DNA of 64,000 nt from Orientallactaga sibirica (GCA_036365145.1 JAEOAD010000015.1:10533501-10597500); one strand, 5' to 3'. Counted from the first letter of the stretch, positions 21,988 to 32,412 are shown. The notes: generated from the letters alone by a model not told the origin. Translations and numbers: made by a program.

Positions 21988-22189
21988 TCCTCATGTTCAC
22001 CTTCTATCCTAGCCAAGTCCAAACTTGGCCCAACTCCAAGGCACACCCAATTCTGGCTGAAGAGTGTGGCCAGCTCCTTCTTCTCTGGGCCTGCCCTCAT
22101 CTAAGGTCACCCTTAGAGCCTTCTTTGCCGACATGGTGCACATGGCTGTAGCAGTCAACAAGGAGTTCAGCTCATTTCTCCCTTCAGGC

Positions 22190-22409
22190 ACGTTTTTTGA
22201 GACAAGGTCTCATAGGGTCCAGGCGAGCCTTGAATTTGCTACATAGCCAAGGATGACCTTAAACTTCTGATCCTCCTGCCTCCAGCCCAACCCTCTTAGT
22301 GTGGGTATTACAGGCATGTATCAGCATGTTTATACAGTGCTAAGGATTGAACCCAGGGCTTCATGCATGCTAGGCAAACATTCTACCAAGTAAGCTACAT
22401 CCCCTGCCA
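22190..22409 (-). mobile_element. B4-like composite SINE
   Basis: B1-like left part ('tgagacaaggtctcatagggtccag', 'gatcctcctgcctccagcc', 'gtgggtattacaggcatg') fused to a reversed ID head ('aaggattgaacccagggcttcatgcatgctaggcaaac', 'agctacatcccctgcc'). Confidence 0.75.
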
Positions 22410-22439
22410 CCCTGTACTCCCTTAAAGCATTTTCAGAAC

Positions 22440-22560
22440 CCCTATTCATACAAAAGTAAAGTGTGATCTCATTGCTATGGCTTACAAGACCCTTTGCAAT
22501 CTGCCCTTTACTACCTAGCTACTCCCTGCCACTTATGTACTTTCTGTTCCCCGGAAGGTT
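22440..22560. mobile_element. Possible L2 remnant
   Basis: 'cttacaagaccctttgcaatctgcccttt...ctacctagctac' resembles the 3' part of ancient L2 elements. Weak. Confidence 0.3.
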
Positions 22561-22562
22561 GA

Positions 22563-22931
22563 TGTTGTGGCTCGAATCAGATGCCCCCATAGACTCATGT
22601 GCTGCAAATGACTGGTCCCCAGCTGGTGGCAATTTGGGTGGCAGAACCTTGCAGGAGGAGGTGTGTTGGGGGGGGTGCTTAGGGGTGTTACAGCCAGCTC
22701 CCACTATCCAGAATTTGGCTCACACTCCTGCTGCTGTATCCACCTGCTTTGGCATGGAGGTGATATCCAGCCTCTGCTGCTTTCCCTTGCCATCATGAAG
22801 CTTCCTTGTGAGACTGTGAGCCAAAATAAATCATTGACTCACATCAGCTGCTTTGGGTCAGGTGTTTTGTTCCAGAAAAGTGAAGGTAAGTACAATTGTT
22901 GGTATTAATTGCTGCAACCTGAGTAGACCCA
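22563..22931 (+). mobile_element. MaLR/ORR1-like LTR
   Basis: Reads in the same sense as the minus strand of 1086-1432: 'cgaatcagatgcccccatagactcatgtg', 'cttgccatcatgaagcttccttg', 'gagccaaaataaatc' (polyadenylation-type signal near 22825), 'gctgctttgggtcaggtgttttgtt'. TG...CA ends, but no clear flanking duplication. Confidence 0.7.
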
Positions 22932-23278
22932 GCCTGGTGACTTCAGCACACCTCTGCACAGAACCGCCATCTCCTCGGATCTGACTGGAACGATTCTTTA
23001 CCTCTTCAAACACCCAGCTCAAACAGGCTGTTCAGTGGTGAGTAGAGAGTGCTCAGTGGGAGATGAGTAGAATGGATCTGGGTATTTCCCATTCTATGAA
23101 ATTAGTAGAAGTAATGAGGGAAATAAATGGGCCTAACCACGCTTAATTTTCCAAGACCGAGGTAAGTGTTCCAAACATTTCCTAAGGATACTCCGAAGTA
23201 TGTTAGCCTGTTACAGGGATGGCATGCAGAGCACACATGTTTGTCTTCATCCAACTCACAAAACATAGAAATCCCAGG
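22932..23278. other. Unassigned DNA
   Basis: About 350 bp with no recognised gene or repeat. Confidence 0.4.
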
Positions 23279-23645
23279 GGCCTGGGAAGATGGTTGAGTG
23301 GGTAAGAACTCTGGCTGTGTAAGCAAGAGGGCCCGAGTTCTATGTCCAGCACCTATATGAAAATCTGGGTTTGCCGCACATGCCTGTAACCCCAGTCCTG
23401 TGGGTAACAGACAGGAGAATTTCAGTCTGACTGAAAGGGAAGTTTCTGGATCAGTGAAAGGCTTCATCTCAAGGAGATAATGTAGAAGAGCAATAAAGGA
23501 GGACACTGACATTCTTCTCTGGCCTCTATCTATGTGCACACAGAGTGTACGAACCTCCACACAGATGCATACTCTACACACACATCTCTCTCTCTAGCTC
23601 TCCCTCACACACACCATAACACACATACTACATACACATGCAAAA
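23279..23645 (+). mobile_element. B4-like composite SINE
   Basis: Head 'ggcctgggaagatggttgagtgggtaagaac', 'cccgagttctatgtccagc'; middle 'cgcacatgcctgtaaccccagtcctg'; 3' end 'ttctctggcctctatctatgtgcacac' followed by TC/CA repeats. Confidence 0.75.
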
Positions 23646-24043
23646 AATCATTGAAACATTTGAAGAATCCACCTCTTAGCACTTGTCTAAGCTGTTCATA
23701 TGGAGGCCCCTAAAATGTCCCTTTAGGTACTTGGACCTTCGATAGCCAACGTACTTCGAGAAGACAGTGACTTGTGGACTTCTCTGTGGGTATTTGGCCT
23801 CACTGGGTGGGTGAGGTCCCAGAAGTTGGTGGGTGGGAGTTATAAGTGACAGAGGTCTCTCTTGAAGAAAGTGGAATGTCCTAACCCTCCCTTCCTGCCC
23901 AACCCAGCTGTCCCTGCCAGGCCTGGGAAAAGGGCTACTCATTGGCTCCCTTCTTCAGCTCTCAAAACTGAGGATCTGAGCAAAACTGAAGGGGATCAAG
24001 GGCTGGTCCACAAAGAAAGATATGAATTGTTTGTTTTTTAAAA
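23646..24043. other. Unassigned DNA
   Basis: About 400 bp with nothing recognised. Confidence 0.4.
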
Positions 24044-24263
24044 CAACTAATTTTTATTTATTCATTTGTAAGGGGAAGTGATTGAGAAATGGAGAGAGAG
24101 AAAGAATGAGTATGGGCGCCAGGGCTTCTTGCCACTGCAAACAAACTCCAGATGCACATGTCACTTTGCGCATCTGGCTCTAAGTGGGTACCAAGGAATC
24201 AAACCTGGACCAGCATGCCCTACAACGGAGTGCCTTTAACTTGCTGAGCCATCTCCTCAGCAC
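24044..24263 (-). mobile_element. tRNA-derived SINE
   Basis: 'tttttatttattcatttg', GA tract, 'gggcgccagggcttcttgccactgcaaacaaactcc', 'catctggctctaagtgggtacc', 'ttgctgagccatctcctcagcac'. Confidence 0.88.
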
Positions 24264-24472
24264 ATGGATTGTTTTTTAAAAGACAAAGCCTCACTTCTGG
24301 TTAGTGTGGGAAGGATGTAAAATGTAACATTTCCCTTTCATCTCTTCTTTTGCTTCTGGAATTTCAAAGCTATATCTGACTAATGAAAGTAAGCAGAGAT
24401 TTAACAAAGTTTGGACAATGTTCTTCCAGCTTCCCAACACCTGCACTACTTGTTCTTAAGAAGCAATGGATG

Positions 24473-24695
24473 AGCTGGAGAGATGGCTTAGCAGTTAAGG
24501 CATTTGCCTGCAAAGGCTAAGGACCCAGATTCAATTCTCCAGGTCCCACGTTAGCCAGATGCACATCGTGGTTAGAGTGGCTAGAGGCCCCAGCATGCCA
24601 ATTCTCTCTATATATCTCTGCATCAAATCAAATAAATAAATAAATAAATAAATAAATAAAATGATTTTAAAAATTTTAAACTATTAAAAAAAAAG
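24473..24695 (+). mobile_element. tRNA-derived SINE with 15-bp target-site duplication
   Basis: 'gctggagagatggcttagcagttaagg', 'cccagattcaattctccaggtcccacgttagccagatgc', tail (AAAT)n. Flanked by AAGAAGCAATGGATG (24458-24472) and AAGAAACAATGGATG (24696-24710). The middle 'tctggagttcgtttgc' segment is deleted. Confidence 0.93.
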
Positions 24696-24710
24696 AAGAA
24701 ACAATGGATG

Positions 24711-25158
24711 CAAAGATTAAACACAGGAACCTGAATGCCAGGAAAGAGAGACCTGGATCAAGGTCCCAGCATGTTATCTGAAGGCTCTAGTCCTCCTGGC
24801 AGTGCCCAGTCAAGATCCCAATGAGCACCCTGACTCTGAGTCAGCCAGGGCTTTGATCCTAACTGCTGGTGGAAGTCCAACATCAGGAGTTCAGGGCTTC
24901 GGGATGAATCCAGGCATCCTTAACCAAGAGGCTGGCTATTGTGCCATCTTACTCTAGATACACATCTAAGTAGCTGGGACAGCTGCACAGACCATGCCAG
25001 CCCACTGGGGCCAGGGAGGACAGAGTGGCCTCCTCTCAGCTGTGTATGTGAGGCTGTTTGATATTTCCTTAAATAGGATCAGAATGAACATTTTGAAAGG
25101 TTCCATCTTATATAAGTGCTACCTTCTAAAATAGAAACCCTCTTCATATTATTTGCAG
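24711..25158. other. Unassigned unique DNA
   Basis: About 450 bp without a recognised feature. Its last bases are the pyrimidine-leaning stretch in front of a possible splice acceptor. Confidence 0.4.
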
Positions 25159-25260
25159 CTTTCTAAGAAGCGAGCCCCAGATTCTTCCAAGAGCTCTTTG
25201 TCCACAGCGGACATTGGGAAGGCAGAGGCCCAGAAGTTGGGAATCAAGGCTGTCTTTTAG
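25159..25260 (+). other. Candidate 3'-terminal coding exon (unrecognised)
   Basis: 'cttcatattatttgcag' gives a plausible splice acceptor (AG at 25157-25158). If the exon begins in the frame CTT TCT AAG, 33 codons stay open to a TAG at 25258-25260. The peptide begins LSKKRAPDSS and ends KLGIKAVF. I do not recognise it. The composition looks protein-like, but an open frame this short is likely by chance, no polyadenylation signal is obvious downstream, and the stop lies where a transposon-like segment seems to begin. Low confidence. Confidence 0.2.
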
Positions 25261-25928
25261 AATCACAGACTCGCCAGGGTGGAAGGACCTATAGCCATTT
25301 CCCACAGTTCTCTGCACCCAAGCAGGACCATTGTTAGCAACTGAGCAGAAGGGTCTGGCCACACCAAATAAGTTCAAGTTCCTATAACCTGGGCCCACAC
25401 AGGCCTCCTTGCATATAAACACCCAGCTCAGGCTCCTGGCTGCTTTGGGTTGGGGGTGGATAGACTTTGTGTCTCACCACTTCTGCTGCTGTTGGATTGG
25501 GCTCTTCCTCTCACTTTTGCCACCTTTTCATTCCTCACAGGGACATGCCGGCACTTCTTCCTGCCTTCCCCACACCAAGTCACAAACCACAGTGCTGGAC
25601 AGACAGACAGCAAGCAGGTGCTTAATCAATACTTGCTGGGCTGAGCCTGCTTGCCAGTTGTAAAGTATCCCCTTAGCCCTTTCCAGCTGGCCATGGCCTT
25701 TGCATCTCCTCTGCCTGGCTAGCTCTGCTCGCTGCTTCATTCCCATCCTCTGCCCAGCTTGCAAGACCCTGGCTCCAAAGTAGGCACGGAAATGGCACCA
25801 TGGGCCCCCAACCTGGTGAATTTCAAGAAAGGGAGGCCTCACTGCTGCCACCATGACCTCCTAGAAGACATGGGACTTTTTGGCTCTCTGGTCTGGTCCA
25901 GGCAGAAGAGACCTTCACAAAGCCCAGT
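25261..25928. other. Unassigned DNA, possible old transposon start
   Basis: 'agaatcacagactcgccagggtggaaggacc' around 25257-25288 resembles a common ancient mammalian repeat motif. The remainder shows nothing recognised. Overlapping frames on both strands (25409-25663 plus, 25528-25854 minus) match nothing I know. Confidence 0.35.
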
Positions 25929-25930
25929 CT

Positions 25931-26117
25931 GTGGGCTGAGAGATAGCTCAGCAGCGATTAAGGCGCTTGCCAGTAAAACCTAAACAACCCAGGTTCAATT
26001 CCCCAGTACCCATGTAAAGCCAGATGCACAAAGTGGTACATGTGTCTGGAGTTCATTTGCAGTGGCTAGAGACCCTGGTGCACTTGTTCTCTCTCTCCCT
26101 TCTCCTCTCCCCACCCC
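25931..26117 (+). mobile_element. tRNA-derived SINE
   Basis: 'gggctgagagatagctcagcagcgattaagg', 'cccaggttcaattccccagtacccatgtaaagccagatgc', 'gtctggagttcatttgcagtggctagag', TC-rich tail. B box GGTTCAATTCC is near-perfect. A B1 has inserted at or next to its tail. Confidence 0.9.
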
Positions 26118-26249
26118 TGGGCTTGGTGATGCACACCTTTAATCCCAGAACTCAGGAGGCTCAGGAGGATCACTGTGGGTTCAAGGCCATCCTGGGACTA
26201 CATAGTGAATTCCAGGTCAGCCTATCTCAAAAAAAAAAAAAAAAAAAAA
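26118..26249 (+). mobile_element. B1 SINE, short
   Basis: 'gggcttggtgatgcacacctttaatcccag', 'caaggccatcctgggactacatagtgaattccagg', A run 26229-26249. The usual 'gagtgagaccc' is missing, replaced by 'cctatctc'. Confidence 0.9.
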
Positions 26250-26250
26250 T

Positions 26251-27984
26251 CTGTGTCCACAAACCAAAAGTGGCCAGATACACATGCATCTAAGTCATGT
26301 GTCAAGCTCTCACCCATGACCTGGGAGAAAAGGGCTCTGGCTCTCCCTCCTCGACCTTGCCAATACAGGGGTCCAGCCTGCGGTATTCATGGCTGCTGTT
26401 GGGATTCAGGGCAGGGTCATGTAGGCCACAGGACCTGTGTAAGGGGGACAACACAGAGCATCTCAGCTTCTTAAATAGGTGACCCCCAAAGAGCATTTAT
26501 CTCACTGAGTCAGAGTGAGACCCGCATTTTTCTCAGTGCTCAGCCCTTCAGCAGGTTCCTTGGGAAACCAGAAGGGCTGAAGAAAAGCAGTAGGAGCTTT
26601 TGTTCAACTCACAGCCCCAGTCCCCAACTTCAGGTTCTGTGAACATAGGAACACAAAGAACTTTCTCTGATGGCTAAGGTGTGAATGGTTTTGCCTGTCC
26701 TCGGGCACCAGGATGAAACCACTACCTGTTTAGGTGAAGGTTTATACACAGAGTTTTCCTCTCATAATGGGAGTACACCCTTCACAGGCCTCTGTGCGTA
26801 CACAGACTACTCTTTTGGAGCACTCTGCCATTGCTGTAGAGAAATCCAGACTGTCTTTCCTTGTGGGAATGAGGATGAAATGTACAATTCTCCAAGACAG
26901 ATCAGCGTTTCTGGCATATTCTCTGGCAGAGAGGTGGCCATGGTGGCGGACGAGCCCATGGTTGCAAAGTGTGAACCCCAACATCATCTGGAGTGCAAGG
27001 CTACAGTCCTGTGCGATCTGCGTGAGTCCAGGCATTTCTGCTGCTCCACAGGCTAATTGCTTAATTGAATCAGTGCAAATTCCCGCCGTCTTAGAGCACG
27101 AGGGTTGTTGATGAGAATGGCTGACTGGGCAGGTCAGGAAGGCAGAGGCAGCACAGGAGCAGCAAGGCGTTCCTGGCCCACTGTCCAGGCTGCAAAGGCT
27201 CTTCTCAGCTCACTTGAGCGCTCTTGGATGGCCAAGAGATCAAACTCTAGGCAGGGCTGGGTGGAGAGGGCAGAGCTGGTACCTGGCAAGGCCCATGCTG
27301 TGCCCAGCTGTTCCAGCCCCTCACATAGCAATTCTCCAGCTGCTGGGTCCCCACTCCACTTGCTTTGCTTCCCAAGAGAGCCAGGAGCTTGGATGCTCCC
27401 TGTAATGAGTGTCAGAGAAGGGTTTCTGTTACAGCCCCGTGAGAACACTCAGGCCTGCATGCATGCAATGCCTGGTTGCAAGGGACCCTGGAGGCTTCTC
27501 TCACTGCCCACCTCCAGGCCAGCATGGCCAGTAAGGCCTTCCCTGCTTAAGAATCAGGACTTAGAGGACAAAGGGGTCTGCACGTCTAGTCTTTAGATAT
27601 CTGCAGGAAGCACAGTGCTTTACCCTGGCCTAACAAGTGGGGTTTCTGTTCCTGGCATTGTGCAAAAATCGCTGGTTCGCAGTCTGGTGTAACATCCTGG
27701 CATTGACTTTAGGAATGAGTTCAAGTGAAAAACAAAATGTTCTTGGAGGTGGACTTGGCTGAGGCACTATTATGTGTTGACCAACTCCTGTTTCCCAGGC
27801 ACATAGTAGGGGCTGCTTTTCCTACCCACATCTGCATTTAACAGGGTGCATACAACAAGGAGTTCTGACCACTGGGATAACAGGTCATCACAGAGGTGTA
27901 GGGTCGCTTGTTCCAGCAATAAGCCCAGCCCGTTAGTAATACTTGACACTGGCACTCGGAATACTTCATTCCTCGTTGGGAGGC
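26251..27984. other. Unique DNA, SINE-free
   Basis: About 1.7 kb with several overlapping frames up to 163 codons (27105-27596 plus, opposed by 27134-27448 minus). None resembles a known protein. It includes a locally CpG-rich patch at 26941-27100. Confidence 0.45.
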
Positions 27985-28185
27985 AGCACGGGGGAGAGGC
28001 TGTGGCTGTGGTCTTGTTTTTGCCACATACTAGCTATATGATCTCAGACACGTTACTTAACGTCTCTGAACCTGTAAAAAAGGAACAATCTAATATTCGA
28101 GGTTGTAAAAATTTAATTAAGTGATGTACAAGCAGTCCTTTGCTTGGGGCCTGGCACACAGACAGGCGGTATAAATAGCAACGCT
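27985..28185 (+). mobile_element. MIR remnant, fairly complete
   Basis: 'tgccacatactagctatatgatctcagacacgttacttaacgtctctgaacctg' and 'cctttgcttggggcctggcacac' keep the MIR order from core to 3' end. Confidence 0.72.
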
Positions 28186-28582
28186 GTTCTTCTATTAAGT
28201 TGGGAACAGTTTAGAAAATTTGTTCTTTCAAAACTTTTATCTGTTTCAAATTGCCTGGGTTTTTTCATAAATAGCAGAAGTGGACTCTGCAGGGAAAAAG
28301 AGCAGTCACTTGGCTCCCTTAAATCCTGAACTAAATTACCAGATTTAGAAGTTCAAAGTCAGTTGATTTTAGAAACAATTTGTTCTGCCCTATCCAGAGA
28401 GACAGAGCAGGGCCTCTTTATAACTGGATGGGGGCAGCCTGACCCTGGTCAGTTCTACAGCGTGGGTGGCGGTTGACAGAAGCAGCGGGTGGCCAAGGCT
28501 GTAGGGAGTGAAAGGGTGCACACTGGAAGAGCCCACAGTGGAGATTATGTCTTCCCAGTGCTGATTTGGGAAGAGCTCTGGC
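28186..28582. other. Unassigned DNA
   Basis: About 400 bp, A/T-leaning at first. No recognised feature. Confidence 0.4.
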
Positions 28583-28731
28583 CAGCACCACATACCCTTT
28601 TCCAGCAGGGAGATGATGCTGTCACTTTACCCAGCACCACATACCGTTTTCCAGCAGGGAGACGATGCTGTCACTTTACCCAGCACCACATACCCTTTTC
28701 CAGCAGGGAGATGATGCTGTCACTTTACCCA
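28583..28731. repeat. 49-bp minisatellite, three copies
   Basis: Units start at 28583, 28632 and 28681, each beginning CAGCACCACATACC and containing 'cagcagggaga' and 'gatgctgtcactttacc'. They differ by single bases. The period is not a multiple of three, so the open frame across it (28489-28860) changes peptide phase each unit and is not evidence of coding. Confidence 0.93.
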
Positions 28732-28930
28732 GGGGATAATGTCCTACTGGGGTTTAATTTACATTTCCTGGGAGGCTCCTCCTCTGAAGTGCCTTTCACC
28801 CATTTCCCAGCTGGATTGCTTGTTTATTGTTCAACTGTTCGACTTCAGGCTTTTTCCTGATTCTAAACAGTGCTCTTGGATTGAGTATGTAGTTTGCAAA
28901 ATAGGTTCCTCTGGTATGTGATCTGTCCAT

Positions 28931-29098
28931 TCTCTATTTGTTTTTTGTTTGTTTGTTGTTTTTGTTTTTGCTAGATAGGGTTTCTCTCTAGCCCAGGCTG
29001 ACCTGGAATTCACTATGTAGTCTCAGGGTGGCCTCAAACTCACAGCAATCCTCTACCTCCCAAGTGCTGGGATTAAATACATGCCACCCTGCCCAGCT
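28931..29098 (-). mobile_element. B1 SINE
   Basis: (TTTG)n-rich left edge, 'agatagggtttctctctagcccaggctgacctgg', 'cactatgtagtctcagggtggcctc', 'caagtgctgggattaaatacatgcc'. Confidence 0.92.
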
Positions 29099-29106
29099 TC
29101 TCCATC

Positions 29107-29492
29107 TGTTTTAGCCACCTTTTTCCTTGTTGGGACAAAATACCTGACAAAAAACAGGTTAAAGGAGGAAGGATTTATTTTTGGCTTGCAGTTCAAGGTT
29201 ACAGTCCATCGTGGTTGGACAGCACCGGCAGCAGGGGCTTGAGGCAGCCGGTCACATTCAGTCCACAGCCAGAGAGTGATAAATGCTAGTGTTCAACTAG
29301 CTTTCTCCTTCTTATATAGTCCAAGATCCCCAGTCTATAGAAATGTGCCACTCACAGTTAAGGAGGGTCATCCCACCTTAATTAATCAAATCAAGATAAC
29401 CCCTCACAGGCAAGCCAAGAAACCAACCTAATCTATACAATTCCTTATAAGTGATTCTGGGTCCTGTCAAGTTGACAATATAAACCATCACA
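29107..29492 (-). mobile_element. LTR-type element with perfect 5-bp target duplication
   Basis: A 386-bp block with TG...CA ends (minus-strand start TGTGATGGTTTATATTG, end GGCTAAAACA). CCATC flanks it exactly at 29102-29106 and 29493-29497. Same family as 10401-10690 and 57020-57383. Probably a solo LTR of an ERVL-like element, as no internal sequence is attached. The exact family name is not determined. Confidence 0.75.
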
Positions 29493-29529
29493 CCATCTCC
29501 TCAGCTGGGTCTTATGCAGAGAAAGAATG

Positions 29530-29760
29530 TGAAATTATGCTGAAGAGATGGCCTAGCTGTTAATTGCCTGCATAGTCTAAGGACCCAGGTTCAATTCCTC
29601 AGTACCCAGGTAAGCCAGATGCACAAGGTGGCACATGTGTCTGTCTGGAGTTTGTTTGCAGTGGTTGGAGGTCCTGGCATGCCCACCCTCTCTCTGTCTG
29701 CTTCTCTCTCTCTCTCTTTCTCAAAAAAAGTAAATAAATAAAATATTTCTTAAAAAAAGA
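29530..29760 (+). mobile_element. tRNA-derived SINE
   Basis: 'gctgaagagatggcctagctgttaattgcctgc', 'cccaggttcaattcctcagtaccc', 'gtctgtctggagtttgtttgcagtggttgg', TC tract, 'aaataaataaaat' tail. Confidence 0.9.
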
Positions 29761-29764
29761 ATGT

Positions 29765-29962
29765 TGGAGCTGGAGAGATGGCTTAGTGGTTAACACACTT
29801 TGCCTGTGAAGCCCAAGGACCCAGGTTCAATTCCCCAGGACCCACGTAAGACAGAGGCACAAGGTAGCGCATGCACCTGAAGTTCATTTGCAGTGGCTAA
29901 AGGCCCTTGCGTGCCCATTCTCTCTCTCTCTCCCAACTAAATATTTTTTTTGGAAAAAAATA
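29765..29962 (+). mobile_element. tRNA-derived SINE
   Basis: 'gagctggagagatggcttagtggttaac', 'cccaggttcaattccccaggacccacgtaag', 'ttcatttgcagtggctaaagg', short TC tract. It lies directly after the previous SINE, in the same orientation. Confidence 0.92.
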
Positions 29963-30210
29963 ATGTCAAATTTGAACTTGGATAAAGCCTACACGATCAA
30001 TTTCTGTTATAGATGAGCCTTTCACTGCCAGCCCTGAGAACTCTCCCATCCCTAGCTGGGTAGGACCTATCCATGCACTGTACACTCTCTCATTCATTCG
30101 AGAACCTCCACCATAAGCCCATGTGCACTCTGCCCCTCACTCACTACTAGAGCATAGTTCCCGTTTTCTCTCTAAGGCTTATTCCCATTGAATGTCAAGA
30201 AGAGACTCCA

Positions 30211-30369
30211 GCCGGGCGTGGTGGCGCACGCCTTTAATCCCAGCACTCGGGAGGCAGAGGTAGGAGGATCGCCGAGAGTTCGAGGCCACCCTGAGACTAC
30301 ATAGTTAATTCCAGGTCAGTCTGGACCAGAGTGAGACCCTACCTCGCAAAAACAAAAAAAAAAAAAAAA
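30211..30369 (+). mobile_element. B1 SINE, near-consensus (young)
   Basis: 'gccgggcgtggtggcgcacgcctttaatccc', 'cagcactcgggaggcagagg', intact CpGs and A-rich tail. Flanked by AAGAAGAGACTCCA (30197-30210) and AAGAAGCGACTCCA (30370-30383). Retained CpGs and a 13/14 target duplication suggest a recent insertion. Confidence 0.95.
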
Positions 30370-30383
30370 AAGAAGCGACTCCA

Positions 30384-31879
30384 TGGGGCCAGCTCAGCCC
30401 AAGCAGCCTTAGACCTTGCCATGCCAGGGCCCACTTCCAGAATAAGGGCTTCTTGTACAGGGTAAATGTGTTCTGCAGCAAACACAAATGCCTACTCAGT
30501 CTGGAGTGTCCCACATGGCCATGAGCTACAGGGCTGGACCACTGCACTGTGAACCAAGATCCCAGACCAGCCTTCCCCAGGACAGCCACCTTGAGAGGCC
30601 CTGCATGAGGTGTAAGTAAGAGGATTTGTTCACTATTCTCTCTGGTGCAGCTTGAGATCCGGGGACTTGTGCTGTGCTGTGGGCTTTTAAAAGCTCTCAT
30701 TTAGCCATCCACCTGCGCTCCCCAGGGTTAGTGAGAAGCTGCAGCCTTGAGGGCTAGGACAGCTTGCTTCAGTTAGTTTGAGCAGGACACTGGCAACTTG
30801 GCTCCTGATCCACCTAAGTGCAGTTTAATTAATTTCCACTAAGAATTAATGTCTCATATTCATCAACCCCTAGTGGCTGGTCTCCCAGTCCCTTCTGTTC
30901 TGGTGTAGTAAACTGGGGTTTCCTTGTAGACTAGGCCCTGGATTTACCTGAAATGTCTGGCAACATTATTGACTAACTCAAGATGAACTTTCCCAGTACA
31001 AAGGCCCTAGACTCATTCAGCTCACTGCCCACTCCCCCAACATGACCGTGAGAATTATCCTGAGCTTAGCTAGTGAGGACAGAATAGGGCAACAGAGGAC
31101 TGAGCCATGAAGATGAACAACAGTTATGTGGTGGTAGGTGGGGCAGGCTGGGTCTTCAGAGAATGAGTGAGAATACCCAGAGCAGCAGGGTTGGCAGAAA
31201 TCCAAAGAGATGGAAAGGAAGAAAAGGAAAAGTTAGATGTCAGGAAAGCAGGAAGGCTTATAACATAGGTCTGCAAGCAACTAAGTCAAAGGAAGGGCTT
31301 CTGTGCATCTAAGTACATATCTCATTAGGGGACAGTTATTTCTCCCATCTCTGTGACATGTATTCAAGTGAATCAGCATTTCTGAAGGGTGGTCTCTTGG
31401 CCAGAAGCCTGACAGGCACAGTTGCACTAACTCTTAAGGGAAGGGACAATAGCATATTTTTATTATCATGCGATGGGTCACTTAGAATGTCAGGTCTCTA
31501 GTTATGGCCAGGCATAGAACTCAAACTGTTTTCTTTTGACCAGGAGAAAGTAGCTTTTTCCCTGCAAAGCCCTGATACTTCTAACCCTCCCTTTACCCAG
31601 AAATGAAAGGTGGGGGTCCAAAGCTGATTGTGAGGAATGGGTCCATCCTCAGTGTCCTTTCATGTCTTTCTAGCTGCTTAACAAGGGGCAGAGAGCAACC
31701 TAGACAGGTTAGATGGCAAAAACATAAGGCGGTGCTGGGAAGGTCTTAAGAGCCCTCTGCCTAGGCCTCCTTGTTTAGTAAGAAGCTGAGGTCTAGGGTG
31801 CAGGGTGGCATACTACCAAAGCTTAACAGCAGGACGCTTAGATTTTGAGAATTTGGACCTAAACTCTTAAATAATGCGC
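30384..31879. other. Unassigned unique DNA
   Basis: About 1.5 kb with no recognised repeat or gene. No frame exceeds about 130 codons, and the longest (30305-30700 minus) starts inside the B1. Confidence 0.45.
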
Positions 31880-31945
31880 AAAAAAAGAGAGAGAGAGAGA
31901 GAAGAACAAGGGAGGGAAAGAGGAAGAAAGAATAAGAGAGAAATA
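31880..31945. repeat. GA-rich low-complexity tract
   Basis: Purine-rich 'aaaaaagagagagagagagag' followed by 'gggagggaaagaggaag'. Confidence 0.8.
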
Positions 31946-31990
31946 GAGTGAGCAGAACTCTTTTATAGGTGTATATTTACTCAAGAACAG

Positions 31991-32118
31991 CAATGGAAGC
32001 TGGGACTGTAGATCAGTGGCAGAGTGAGTGCTTGCATAGCACATGTGACACCTTGGGTTCAAGTCCCAGCCCTGCAAAACCAAACCAAAGCAACAAAAAT
32101 CAATAAATAAATAACACT
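31991..32118 (+). mobile_element. ID-type SINE
   Basis: 'gctgggactgtagatcagtggcagagtgagtgcttgc', 'ccttgggttcaagtcccagccctg', A-rich (AATA)n tail. tRNA-Ala-like head with recognisable A and B boxes. Confidence 0.85.
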
Positions 32119-32238
32119 TAGCCAGGCATGGTGGCACATACCTTTAATCCTAGAGGTAGGAGAACAGCCTGGGACTACAGAGTGAGTTCCAGGTCAGTCT
32201 GAGTTAGAGTGAGACACTACCTCAAAAACAACACAAAA
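32119..32238 (+). mobile_element. B1 SINE with internal deletion
   Basis: 'agccaggcatggtggcacatacc' runs from 'taatcctag' directly to 'aggtaggagaacagcctgggactac', losing the middle. Ends 'gagtgagacactacctc'. Confidence 0.88.
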
Positions 32239-32412
32239 GCCAGGCATGGTGGTGCACGCCTTTAATCCCAGCACTCAGAAGGCAGAGGTAGGAGAATCAC
32301 TGTAAGTTCGAGGCCACCCTGAGAATACAGAGTGAATTCTAGGTCAGGCTGGGCTAGAGTGAGACCCTACCTTGGAAAACAAAAAAAAAAAAAAACAAAA
32401 CAAAACAAAAAC
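32239..32412 (+). mobile_element. B1 SINE
   Basis: 'gccaggcatggtggtgcacgcc', 'aagttcgaggccaccctgag', 'gctagagtgagaccctacc', long A-rich tail. It sits head to tail with the previous B1, making an ID-B1-B1 row. Confidence 0.93.

Noticed and set aside
27105..27596. 163-codon open frame on the plus strand
   Set aside because: Opposed by a 104-codon frame on the other strand, and resembles no known protein.
28583..28731. CRISPR-like direct repeats
   Set aside because: The units are contiguous with no spacers, and the DNA is mammalian. It is a minisatellite.
28489..28860. Open frame with internal peptide repeats
   Set aside because: It crosses a 49-bp minisatellite. The period shifts the frame each unit, so the protein is not truly repetitive and coding is unlikely.
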